From: Taxillus chinensis
Lineage: Eukaryota; Streptophyta; Magnoliopsida; Santalales; Loranthaceae
DNA length: 64,000 nucleotides
Assembly (NCBI GenBank): GCA_023512835.1
Contig: CM042085.1
Span: 9,470,062-9,534,061 of the forward strand
Direction: 5' to 3'
Shown here: piece by piece, positions 13,301 to 23,361 of the stretch
Layout: each line of letters starts with the position of its first letter
Position numbering within the stretch: the first letter of the stretch is position 1
The notes under the pieces: model-generated
The model's input: only the letters and a program-made list of their open reading frames with translations
Databases searched by the model: none
Told to the model about the DNA's origin: nothing
Translations under genes and position numbers: made by a program

Positions 13301-14904
13301 CTGTTAACGAGTCAAATCAAGTAAAGCCAAGCTTCAGCATAAATGAGCCGAACTCATTTAAAATTTTGCAAACCTGGGTCCAACAGAGCTTAAGAGAAAG
13401 CTTTAATCCGGGCTCGTTTAAGCTCGGCTTGAGCTCATCTAGGCTCAGCCTGCAAGGTCTGTTTAGATTTTAAATATTAAATTTATTTTACTCAAATTAT
13501 TTAAAAAATATAATACTAATTTATTTAACATCAAATCTAATATTAATACCTTAATATAACAAGTTAACAGAAAATTTTTAATATAAATTGATTATATAAA
13601 GAAATTAATCAATATAACAACATATCCCAAGCTCGCACTAGTACTCGTTAAGACTGGGATTGAACTTGGTCTCATTAAATGAGCAAGACAAACACTACTG
13701 AGCTCAGAATTGAGTTTGCCTAAAACGAGTAACAAGCCAAACTTTTTGCGAGTCAATCCCAAACCATTCAACTCGTTAACAGTCCTATGCTCCATAAAGG
13801 TGAGGGTCAAGGGCAATAAATCTAATTAATTGTGCCTCTAAACATAATAAATTTGAACCGAACCTATGGTAGGCTAGCATGATTTGATGGTGTTGTTGTA
13901 TATGGTGTTCGTAACTCTTGTTCCAAAATGACACCACCATAATATTTGAGAGCGTGCAGGACCAATTACCAAACTAAAATAAAATAAGCATGTCCTACAC
14001 AACTCATGAAATGATTTTCTTTGTTTGAAAAACAAAATACAAAGCATATGAATACAATATGAAAAAAAACCTTCAAATCTCTATCCCTCTAAAAAAAGGG
14101 CGTTAAAAGACAAAATAGAAGTTAGAAAACTAATGATGACCATATCAAACTCAAAACATCACCGTCTATGTTGGTAAAATTTGATGAACATATAAGCTCC
14201 AGATTTCGGCCACTGCCAGTCAATGTTCCAAATGCGAAAGAAATAGATATAAACGCCTTCTTTTATTTGTAAAAGAAGGAACTCACCTTTAGACTCGGTT
14301 TTTTGCTCATCAGCTTTTGGAATTTCCTTCTTATTCTTTGGATAGAAATTTTCATAGTCTGCAAATTTGAATAAAATAAAATAAGGGAAGAGAGAAATCC
14401 AGACATTTCTGAAATTATGTTCAATAATTTCATTAAACCTCAAAACTACAAACGAAATTCAAAAACTCATAAACCCTATCCGTGTCTTACTTCTCTTCTT
14501 AGAACCTTCGCTGGATAAGAATCTACGGACCACATGGTTTGCGAAAACACAATTCAAATCCGACACGTAGGTTTTCGAACCCAAACCCTTCTGGGCCCCA
14601 AGGGAAACCAAATAGGTTCTCACAAACCCTAATTTCTCGTCAAAACGACCCAAATTCCCATCGACGTGAGGCGATCGGAGAACCGCGTCGCTCACGAACG
14701 CCGACCTCGAAGCATGGCCGCCAGATAGCACGTTCTGCGACAAAAAATAATCAACTCGAAAACAAACGAATCGAATCAACCGACGCAAACAAACACACAA
14801 GCAAAAATTGCGAACTGCACCCCAAATTTTGAAACAAGATCGAAACTTACCCTTCCGCGGGATGATCGAGACAACGAACGACCGACCCTCGAGAAGATCA
14901 TCAT
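5347..14904 (-). CDS. FTSH10: Mitochondrial m-AAA protease, FTSH3/FTSH10 type
   Basis: Eight exons on the minus strand: 14904-14851, 14734-14491, 14358-14287, 12566-12430, 11660-11187, 11037-10270, 6259-6032 and 5829-5347. They join in frame with GT-AG introns to 819 residues plus TAG, close to the roughly 810 of Arabidopsis FTSH3/FTSH10. The Arg/Ser-rich N-terminus ([16 protein letters not shown]) is a mitochondrial presequence. Membrane segments lie near 141-161 and 275-290. The AAA domain has Walker A GPPGTGKT at 371-378, pore loop MFVGVG at 403-408, Walker B VFIDEID at 427-433 and the second region of homology TNRPD...RPGRFDR at 477-495. The zinc protease site is HESGH at 596-600, with Asp672 as likely third ligand. 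All catalytic residues are present. The family forms a hexamer in the inner membrane with its active sites facing the matrix, and degrades or processes membrane proteins. The symbol could equally be FTSH3. Introns 3 and 6 carry transposons. Confidence 0.95.
6720..10118 (+). mobile_element. Decayed Ty1/copia retrotransposon, antisense in FTSH intron 6
   Basis: Two diverged direct repeats, about 6720-6897 and 9910-10118, share blocks such as AATAATTAGCTG, GTATATATTTAA and ATGATTGTATTC, and behave as LTRs. After the left one, TTGTTGTCAGAGCAG (6898-6912) resembles the copia primer site TGGTATCAGAGC. Between them, plus-strand reading shows copia pol in order. Integrase comes first ([13 protein letters not shown], near 7790), then the region after integrase ([15 protein letters not shown], near 8285). 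Reverse transcriptase follows ([17 protein letters not shown] near 9118, with the catalytic YVDD changed to YVNN near 9045), then RNase H ([20 protein letters not shown] near 9365 and [12 protein letters not shown] near 9623). Many stops and frameshifts make it non-coding. No gag is recognisable. It lies opposite to FTSH and explains most of the 4.0-kb intron. Confidence 0.8.
7690..9780 (+). pseudogene. Copia pol remnant (integrase, RT, RNase H)
   Basis: This is the coding relic of the element in FTSH intron 6. The integrase, RT and RNase H blocks are collinear with copia pol, but the reading frame changes repeatedly and stop codons interrupt it. The Asp-Asp of the RT active site is replaced by Asn-Asn. 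No function is expected. Confidence 0.75.
13038..13176. repeat. Hairpin-forming inverted repeats in FTSH intron 3
   Basis: An 18-bp perfect inverted repeat (13117-13134 GTAAATCTTCATTTAACC and 13159-13176) has a 24-base loop. A smaller pair, TTTCCTATAAA near 13038 and TTTATAGGAAA near 13088, lies just before it. The phrases GGGCGTTTATA and AAACTAG(G)AAATTGGG recur in the same 250 bases, so this may be part of a small decayed element. Confidence 0.6.
13288..13795. mobile_element. 492-bp non-autonomous hAT-like element in FTSH intron 3
   Basis: The element runs from 13296 to 13787. The left end TAGGGCTGTTAACGAGT and the reverse complement of the right end, TAGGACTGTTAACGAGT, form 17-bp terminal inverted repeats with one mismatch. 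The flanks TGCTACAT (13288-13295) and TGCTCCAT (13788-13795) are an 8-bp target duplication with one mismatch, the hAT signature length. It has no transposase frame. The body contains words such as GAGCTCGGCTTGAGC. It sits between FTSH exons 3 and 4 and would be spliced out. Confidence 0.8.
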
Positions 14905-14995
14905 ATGGAGGAAAAAAGCGCGAGGCTTCGATGACGCTGAGGTTGTTTCGATGAAACGAAGACGCGATACGGGCGATGAATTGGGGCTCTGTAGT

Positions 14996-15004
14996 CTAGG
15001 GTTT
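14996..15004 (-). promoter_or_regulatory. Telo-box-like AAACCCTAG in the FTSH leader
   Basis: On the minus strand AAACCCTAG lies about 92 bases upstream of the chosen FTSH start codon. Telo-box words (AAACCCTA) near transcription starts are common in plant housekeeping genes, including organelle-biogenesis genes. The motif is short and its role here is inferred. Confidence 0.3.
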
Positions 15005-15420
15005 GATGACTGACTAACCGACAAAGGTGGAAGAGATCCCCGAGTTCATCCCCTTGGAACGCACAGTGCCTCCGCTGGTTGGCCGCGCCACTGTTTCGTT
15101 CGGATATCTTTATGCGAAAAATGTTTGTCTGGTGTGTCGTGTTGCGAGGCGTATCGAAGAACACGAATCGTCAATTTCCAAATATCGACTGTGTGTGTGT
15201 CTGCGAGACTGCGACCTTATCTTCTTCTTCATCTGTTTTTTTACCTTATTTATGTAAATATAAATATAAATATATATATTATTATTATTATGAGTTTCTG
15301 TGGGCGAAGGCCACGCAACAAAATCAATCTATGAGCTTTGTGAATGGCACGCCGACGGCGCCCTCAGCCACTTATAATTATTTATCCATAGTTATTATCT
15401 CCCTTGCTTAACAAAAAGTG
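15005..15420 (-). promoter_or_regulatory. Probable FTSH promoter region
   Basis: This lies immediately upstream of the FTSH 5' leader and is GC-richer than the spacer beyond it. It has no coding homology on either strand. An ATTATTATTA-rich patch (15262-15291) and a GC-rich patch (15340-15365) are visible. I see no clear single TATA box, so transcription may be dispersed. Confidence 0.3.
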
Positions 15421-16818
15421 CAGAAAAGAAATAAAAAAATTGATATGAAAAAGATACTTCGTATAGAGAAAGATTTCCCACGTTACAAAATACTTAATAA
15501 TAAGTGTATCGATTGGTTCAACATGAATTGATCTAGGAGCGGTTCCGAGAGCTTCATTTCACATCATTGAAGGAGCAAAAAAATAGCTATTTGGTTCGAT
15601 GAAAAACAGATAAATTTTTTTAGAAAAATTTAAAAAAAGTAATATTATATGAAATATCAATTTTATCAATTTATAAAATTATTAATAGTAGAATATTATA
15701 AGTAGTTTTGAAAAAAAAAATACTGTATGTTTTCACGTTATTTTGAAGAGGAAGACGTCATTACATATCTCGATGCATTCTCACATATTCCCATATATTT
15801 TTCATACTCTTTTCATTTGTGTCAAGCCGAAAAAAATAATTTTTTTACTCATTTTTTATACTTCAATCAGATTTCCATAGTAACCAAGCAGAGGATACAT
15901 CTTCATTATGAGTGATGATAGAATATGGTTCCCTCTGGTTTTGTTTGGTAATTTTCTTATTTGTTAAAATATGATTATTTTTAAATATTATGGGTTCAAA
16001 TGAATTTTCATCATTCATAAATATTTTTAAATTCATCGGATCTACTATTTTTAAAAATAAATATTTTTTTTAAATAATACCATTATACAAAACGGATCCT
16101 CTATATCACTACCGGTTAGTTTTCAATTTGATACATTTACAACTCTTTATCATTTTTTGTGTTAGAATTATAGTTGAGACAAGATGAAAGTTCATAGTTC
16201 TATTTTTATATTAAGATATTGTTCGTTTAGGCTCCTTATTTTGATTGAGCAACTTTAAATTATCCTCCCATTTGAAGTTTGAATTCACCTATACATCATT
16301 TTGTCTCGTTGCTTTTTTTTTGTTGAACTTGTAATATTTCTTGTTTGCCACACATTAAACCAAAACATATACAAAAAGTACACCTAGCCATTGCCATGTC
16401 ATTTTACCATGAGCCTCTCTATTTAAGACCATCATTAGATCATTCAAATCTTCAATATAAACTGCCCCTCTTACATCCCATTAGGCAGCACAAGTCATTT
16501 CATCATAGGCCTCTAGGTCTAACCCCATTATTATATTATCTAAATCTTCAATTTGTTTGATATCACTATTTTTTACACAAATAGGTCATTCTATTACATT
16601 TATTAAAAGATTGGTTGGTATGCAAGAATAAAATTGAGAGGAATTAACATGGAATGAAATAATCGATTACTTTACTTATGACTGATATAAAATACTATGA
16701 ACAAGGTATTATTTTAAAAATTATAAATGTATCCCTACAATATAATTGTTAGTCTCCCAAATCTGCGAGCAACTCTCATACAAGCACCTTCACTCCACCC
16801 CCTCTCTCTCTCCAATGA

Positions 16819-16886
<68 letters not shown>

Positions 16887-17640
16887 TAGAGATGGCAATG
16901 GCAACGGAATTGGTCAAGACCAAGTAGTGGTTGACCCAAACCGATCCCAGGCGTGTTCAAGGCGAGTTGGGATTGTCATCCATATCTTCGATTAATACCA
17001 CCCCCCCTCCCCCCACTCTCTCTCTCTCTAACAAACCCCCCTCTCTCTCCCTCTCTTTCTCTTTTCACTTTCTTCAACAAACCCTAAGACAATTCCAACA
17101 ATAAGCAAAAGGGTAGGGTTATAAATTTGATTCCCCTTTCCAAGGAAATGACTTTATACTAAGAGAGCCAAGGGAATTAACTTTACCTTAATTAGGGTAA
17201 TCTCATTCACATGATAATGAATCATTCCTCTCTATTTTTTGTAACAAATGTGAGAATGGGAATAAAGTTGATTCCATTCCCACGTATCAAACATGTTATA
17301 GCATCAATTGCAAAATCTATATGCATTTTTTAAAAGTTTGATTAGTTATTTTAACAAAAATGCTTAAAAATTATCCTTTTCAAATCCTTTATTATAACAA
17401 AATTTTTTAACAAAGTGAACAGTAATCATTCAAATTTAACTCGTAACTTACTATTTACTCTTTATTCTTTAAAATGTTATATTGTATATCATTTTGTTTA
17501 TTATCTATTCATAAAATGTTAAAATAATAATAAATAAATACTTTAAAATTAATATTTTAATTAATAAATTGTTAAAATAAAGAGGCTAAAAATGAGTTGT
17601 TAAAATAAAAAAGTTATGTTTTGGTTATTTAAAAAAAAAC
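15421..17640. other. AT-rich intergenic spacer
   Basis: No gene is recognisable. At 16380-16560 two diverged blocks of about 110 bases sit in tandem, both ending near ATCTTCAAT and containing GTCATTT...CATGAGCC or CATAGGCC. A CT-rich tract occupies 16800-16885, and another CT-rich patch lies near 17010-17065. Confidence 0.5.
16823..16883 (+). repeat. (CT)n microsatellite
   Basis: About 30 uninterrupted CT dinucleotides. Repetitive Ser-Leu or Arg-Glu reading frames across it are artefacts. Confidence 0.95.
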
Positions 17641-18289
17641 TAGTTTTAGGGAGGTTATAATGTGTGAGGATCTGTAGTTAAGATAGCATTTTAGTTGGTC
17701 TCCAAATGATGCTAAAAATATCATGGTGATGATATGAATGATAATACAGTCATTTTGGCTATATTTGAGCCAAATTTGGAGTCAGGAGGCCCCTGGAGCT
17801 ATGTAGCAATTTTTATGATTAAATGAGTTGCTAATTAATGAAAAATTAATTACAATAATTTTTGGTGACTATAAAGAGGGAGAACGAATTTTAATAAAAA
17901 TATAGAATTTTGTGTTTCGTTATTTCATATTCTCTCAAACCTAGTCATCATAGGAGGGAAGAGGAGAATGAAACAGCTTTTATAGAGAGAAAGTTAGTGT
18001 TCTTCATCGTTTTTCATTGGTTCTTGATCGTTCTTAGTGTTCTAGCTATTCTAAAGAATTAAAGGTAAGTGGTTTTATCTCTTCTCATCCCTTACATGTT
18101 TGTTTAAACCTAGAATGGTTATGTAATGACCCGTGTTTAGGGGGTTGAGAGGTTAACTTTGTAATGAGGTGAATGTTATAGAGATGACATTTTATGTTTG
18201 AGCAAAGACTCTTGACTGCTTCGGTAGTGGGAGTCCGAGGACGCAGCACCTCGAAAGCCAAAATATTTAGGGAAGGTTGAACTGAATGA

Positions 18290-18660
18290 TCAGTTGAAAG
18301 ATGTAGTCGATGTAGCTTTAAGGTCAATACGAGAAAGTAATGTCGACGTAATGGACCTAGCTCCATGGTGGTCGATGTCGACTAATAGAGAATTCAGAGT
18401 GTGGTCAATGCGAGGTGGTATGGTCGATGTGGTCAACTTGGCATGTGTTTGTCGATGTCGATCAGAGGCATTCTCCATAGAGTTTTCTTCATGAGTTGGT
18501 CAACACGAGAGTGATTTTCAATGTATAGTCAATATGGTCGACATAGGTACACCGACCATGCGTGAAGTGGTGCAATATCGACCTATGGTCGATGTGGGTG
18601 GTTAGTCGATGTGAGAATTAGTGATCAATATGGGTGTGTGTTGTGGTCGACGTCGACCCT
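18290..18660 (+). repeat. GTCGATGT word island
   Basis: Degenerate copies of GTCGATGT/GTCGACGT/GGTCAA recur about twenty times in 370 bases, with variable spacing and no fixed period. A reverse-complement island of the same words lies at 42270-42660. Confidence 0.7.
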
Positions 18661-18744
18661 GCGATAGTGTAGTTTCGATATACATCCTTCTTTTTTGGGT
18701 TTTAGGGTTATTATTCTTATTTTGTTTTGAAGCTGGGTTATCAT

Positions 18745-18746
<2 letters not shown>

Positions 18747-18812
<66 letters not shown>
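18747..18812 (+). repeat. (GA)n microsatellite
   Basis: About 33 GA dinucleotides in one run, just downstream of the GTCGATGT island. Confidence 0.95.
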
Positions 18813-18815
<3 letters not shown>

Positions 18816-20322
18816 CCAATCCATTTGATTGTCGATTTCTATGTTCTCGTGTAAGGGAAGGCAACTACCAAAGATAAACAATGAAGAACAAATAGAAAGA
18901 GGCTTTTACGATTCTAAACCCTAAATCCAACAAAATTTGAGGTAGGGATTATGTTATACTCTCTTACCTTATAACTGTCACTTATTCGATTAGAGACTTA
19001 TTATAGGGCCAGGAGTGGAGGTCGACGATGATATTTATGTATGTGTGTGTAAATTCATATATATGTGATGTTATATATGAATGTTGGCATAAGATGACAT
19101 GTTTTATGTATATTGTTGTGCTATTTTTTAGGGTTAGGGATTTTAGGGTTATGTTGGAGTTCGTTCACTTTCGTGTCTTTTTTATATTATCATTAACACA
19201 TGAAGGACTTTAGGGTTTGTGTGAAGGCACGTAACTACTAAGATTCTAGGTGGAGCCTATTAACATGTTGGAATGAAATCAAAGTGTTTTGTGTGTGTGC
19301 TATGAAGAGGTCACAAACGTCAACTTCTTAATCCTCTCATTATTATAAGAATTTTGACATATATATTGCATATATCCACTCCTAGAGCCTTTTTCAAAAA
19401 AAAATAATTATTATTATTTTTCTGCAATAAAAGGATTTAGGGATGTGCAATATAGTCTTGACAGAAAAATAAAATTATTTCAAGAAAAAAAGATACGGGG
19501 TCGCTCGTTGTGACGCCCTGAGTCTAGAAATAATTTTTTTACATTTTATTAGAACCCGAGCTGCCTTCCCGAGTCCAAAACTTTAAAACATCAGTTAAAA
19601 AAATACGCAATTGCAGAGTCAAAAACCCTAGCCGTCATCTTTTTCTTTTCCTGTCCATCACTGATATACTTGTCAATGCATAATTCGTTTGCATAATAAT
19701 AACAAAAAAACAAAAAACAAAAGCAAAAATAAAAATAAAAAACAAAAAAGGCAAAATATTCTCACGCCTCTCCTCTCCAGCGTGTCGTCTTCCCTTCTCT
19801 CTCCCCTGCGTCGTCTTTCTCATCCACGCCGAACAACCATCATGCCTACTCTCTCTCGGCCATGCCCCTACCTCCTTTTCCCTCTCCCCCAATCGAACCA
19901 AACCCTAGTCTCTTCCCCTATTTAAACACATTGAATCCACCAAACCAACGGGGCTCTCACGATTTACTAACCTAGATATATTCTTCCAATTTTTCTTACC
20001 TTCTCCTTCTAAAGAGAGTCCCCTGCCGGCTGGAATCATCTCGCCGGCAGTCTACCATCGTCATACCTTCTTCGTCATCACCCATCATCATCTCCAATCC
20101 AAACCCCATCCAGAAATCACATCGTTCATGATCTGTCCTTCTAATGCGGCAGCCCCTGAACGCCGACCCACGGCATCGCCACGCCAACCGGCCGACATTG
20201 ACGACACCAACCACCATCTCCTCAGTCCCCCACAGGGCCGTGACACCAACCCGACAGGAGCCACTTCAACCATCGCACACCCCAGCTCCCACACCGGCAT
20301 TGCCATTGACCACGAAGTCCCC

Positions 20323-22551
20323 TTGCTTGTCACGCCCCCAGATTCTGAAACCCACGGAACTAGGAGCGCGACTCCCCCACGCCCACTCAGGAGACGTGGG
20401 GCTGGTGGCTGACCCAAACCTGTACAATACTACAGTAGGGGTAGAATCGTATGCCAATATGACAAATCCAAAATTTTGTAAATGTGCATAACAGTGTAAC
20501 CAATCCACATAAAAGTCTGGCACACGAAACAACTCACAAGTAGTCCCACCAATTGGGTTCGTACAACTGTCACGGACCCAAGTCCGAAAAAATAAATTAA
20601 CAAAATAAATAACTAGGTCCACGGAAAATCCTACATAAAGGAGTCTTGTCTGCTCTGCTATGGCTCCAACAGATACTCTCTACAACCTGTAGAAAATATA
20701 AATAAGGTAGGGTGAGCACGTGTGCTCGATAGGTGATCCCAGCTCCACAAACCCATCACATAAATTCCTAGGCCTGTATGATCAGTGCATGCTTGTGCTA
20801 GTGTGGTGACACGTTCTATCATCAAGAAATTTCATTAACTCACAAACAAGATATCACATCACATTTAAATCGTTAAGGGTCACACCGACAACCTGACCAT
20901 CCACGGAATTTCCACTACCAAGTCCAGGAATTTAAATCACTACCAGACAGCCATATGTGAGACCTGTGGTGTCCCTATTGACAACCTGCCACATATGGGA
21001 CCTGGGTTACCAGCCATATAGGGGACTGCGGCCTCTTGCCCTTACATGTGGGACCTGTGGTTAACCCAACCGATTCCATCACAAAATCCACACATAGAGT
21101 TAATTACAAAATGCCTTATAGTCAATATTCAATACATAAGTCATACGTGACATTCAAATCAAGCAGGTGTAATATACCATCAATGCCAACTTTAGTACCA
21201 ACAGGTAATAGCAGGTTCAAACATACTTTCATTCTATCAACCAACAGTATCAACCCAACAATGACTATATAGTTTAACCCTAACAATTTATATTATTAAA
21301 TAAATAATATTAAAGCTCTGCTGATATTATATCTCTATATATATATATATATATACATTTTTATATGTATATAAGATGAGCCAGCATATGTACATATGGG
21401 TATGTCTTTTTAAAACAGGTATTAGTCCAATAAAGACTGGGCTGGCCCAAAAGGACCGGCCCATCAACCCAGCCACTAGGGTTGGCGAACCTGTGTGCGC
21501 CCGCCCCCTTCACCCTCACGCCAGACATTGGCAGGTCCCTTGGCGGCAGCACAGAGGCTTCCGCCCACTCCCTTACACCGCCCGGCGAGCGCGGCCCGCA
21601 GGACACACAAGGCCAATCCTCGCGGGGGTGGCACGGGTACCGCCGCCCACTCCTCCGACACTTACGTGCGGCGCGCAAGGTCGCTCAGCCCAATCGCCTC
21701 AAAGCCAGCGCCTTGGTTGCCTTGCTTCCGACAGCACGGCCGCGACACCACCTGAAGCCGTCGATCCCAACGCCTCCTTTCCAACACACGATCACAACGC
21801 CACCAAAAGCCGTCGCCTCACCGTCGCCCTTCCAACACACGGCCGTGACTCGCTTCCCGTCGATGCAACCACCCCGATTTGTGGGAGCCGAGTGTCCCCA
21901 GGAGATATAGTTTTCTATAAATATTTGCTTAAATATATATATATATATATATATATCTAAATTCATATACACCCATAACACGTACGAACTTCAACGATCT
22001 GTGTTCACCTAATAGTATAATTGATAAACACGAATCACCTACCTGAATTTAGTCTCGAAGGATTGAACAGTCTGCTTCAAACCCTTCCAGCTCCTCTCCC
22101 ACCAGGCTTTGCGCAGACAGGGTTTCTACCCTAGTTTCTCTTATTTATACTACCTTTATAATAATAACTTATTAATAATGATATCAATCCCTTCATAATA
22201 AATATAATGATAGTAATAATAATAATAATAATTCTAATAATAAGATTAGTAATATTAATAATAATAATTTGATTAATAATGATAATAATTCACCATAGTA
22301 AATAATAATAATAATCCAATTAATATTTATCGTCTAAATATTAAAATATCTATGGTAACAATCAAGATCCCATAATAAAATTCTCAATTATAATACTCAT
22401 AATTATAGGAATGACTCTTAATATTAAAATAATGATAATTAATAATAATGCATACCAACGCTCGCGGTAAGATCACGTTGTCGAAGAAATATTCCAAACC
22501 CTATTCGGGCCTAACTTCCAACCACATATAGGTATGGGCCTTTACATTGCT
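20323..22551 (-). mobile_element. Solo LTR 1 (2219 bp), minus orientation
   Basis: The LTR occupies 20328-22546. Read on the minus strand it starts TGTAAAGGCCCATACC and ends GGGGGCGTGACA. Both flanks carry TTGCT (20323-20327 and 22547-22551), a perfect 5-bp target duplication. A minus-strand TATAAATAA (22141-22149) marks the promoter, followed by ACTAGGGTAGAAACCCT. No internal retrotransposon region is present, so it is a solo LTR. It contains an extra GC-rich block at 21430-21905 flanked by (TA)n tracts that its partner at 22705-25194 lacks. Confidence 0.88.
21430..21905. other. GC-rich block inside solo LTR 1
   Basis: About 480 bases of GC-rich sequence between two (TA)n microsatellites (21331-21355 and about 21930-21956). 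Overlapping open frames exist in several phases (up to 194 codons on the plus strand), rich in Pro, Arg and Ala, which is what GC-rich DNA gives by chance. I recognise no protein. The sister LTR lacks this block, so it is an insertion or a subfamily difference. Confidence 0.5.
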
Positions 22552-22699
22552 ACTGCTATGACACCGTCCTACTCTGACCTCACCGCCTCATTCCTCTGTC
22601 TCCTAGCTCTGTCGTCCGTGGGGTTGAAGAAATGAGTTGGTTTGTTTTTCTTAGATGAATAATACGCGTTGATTATTGGTTTTCCTTACCCTTTTTGTT

Positions 22700-22996
22700 G
22701 TCTGTGTAAAGACTCGTACACAGTTGAAGTTAAAAGTTAGCCCCGAATAGAGTTGAGAATATCTATTCAACAGCAAGGCCTTAGCGTAAGTGTTTTGAGT
22801 TATTATTATTATTAATATGATTTTAATATTTTTTTAAGTTCATTAATATATTATTATTAGTAGTAGTAATATAATTATTTTAATATTTTGAGTTTAGTAT
22901 TATAGTGTTAATATTATTAATAAAATTATTTAAGTATTTTGGGTTATTATTATTATAATAATTAATGTCATTACTAATATTATTATTATTGATGTA

Positions 22997-23035
<39 letters not shown>

Positions 23036-23304
23036 ATTACTAATCCATTATTATTACTATTATTATTATTTTTTAAAAAAGTAATAGTATATAAAGGAGG
23101 AACCTTGGGTAGAAACCCTAAGTTCCATTCGTTGTGTGATTTGCGTAGAGCTTGGTGAGGGAGGAGCAGTAGATTTGAAGCCGTCGTATTCTTCCGATCT
23201 TTCGAGACTAGATCCAAGTAGGTGGTTCTTGATCCTATATTATCCTATCAAATGAAACATATTGTTTGAGAAATAGGTCTAATATATTTGCAGACAAATC
23301 CATC

Positions 23305-23361
<57 letters not shown>

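Larger units (their letters stand above)
17640..19230 (+). mobile_element. LTR remnant, plus orientation, same superfamily as the later solo LTRs
   Basis: The stretch GCTATATTTGAGCCAAATTTGGAG through GGTGACTATAAAGAGGGAG (about 17755-17885) aligns by eye with 43630-43730 of the solo LTR at 42740-45671, including the promoter-like CTATAAAGAGGGAG near 17872. Downstream are the GTCGATGT-rich island (18290-18660) and a (GA)n tract. I could not find clean ends or a target duplication. Confidence 0.4.

Noticed and set aside
15727..15915. 62-codon plus-strand frame
   Set aside because: AT-rich spacer with Phe/Tyr/Ile-biased composition and no similarity.
16727..16927. Open frames through the (CT)n tract
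   Set aside because: Pure Ser-Leu or Arg-Glu repeats from a microsatellite.
21376..21960. A 194-codon plus-strand frame
   Set aside because: It lies in the GC-rich block of solo LTR 1, opposite to the LTR, overlaps other long frames in all phases, and has no recognisable domain.
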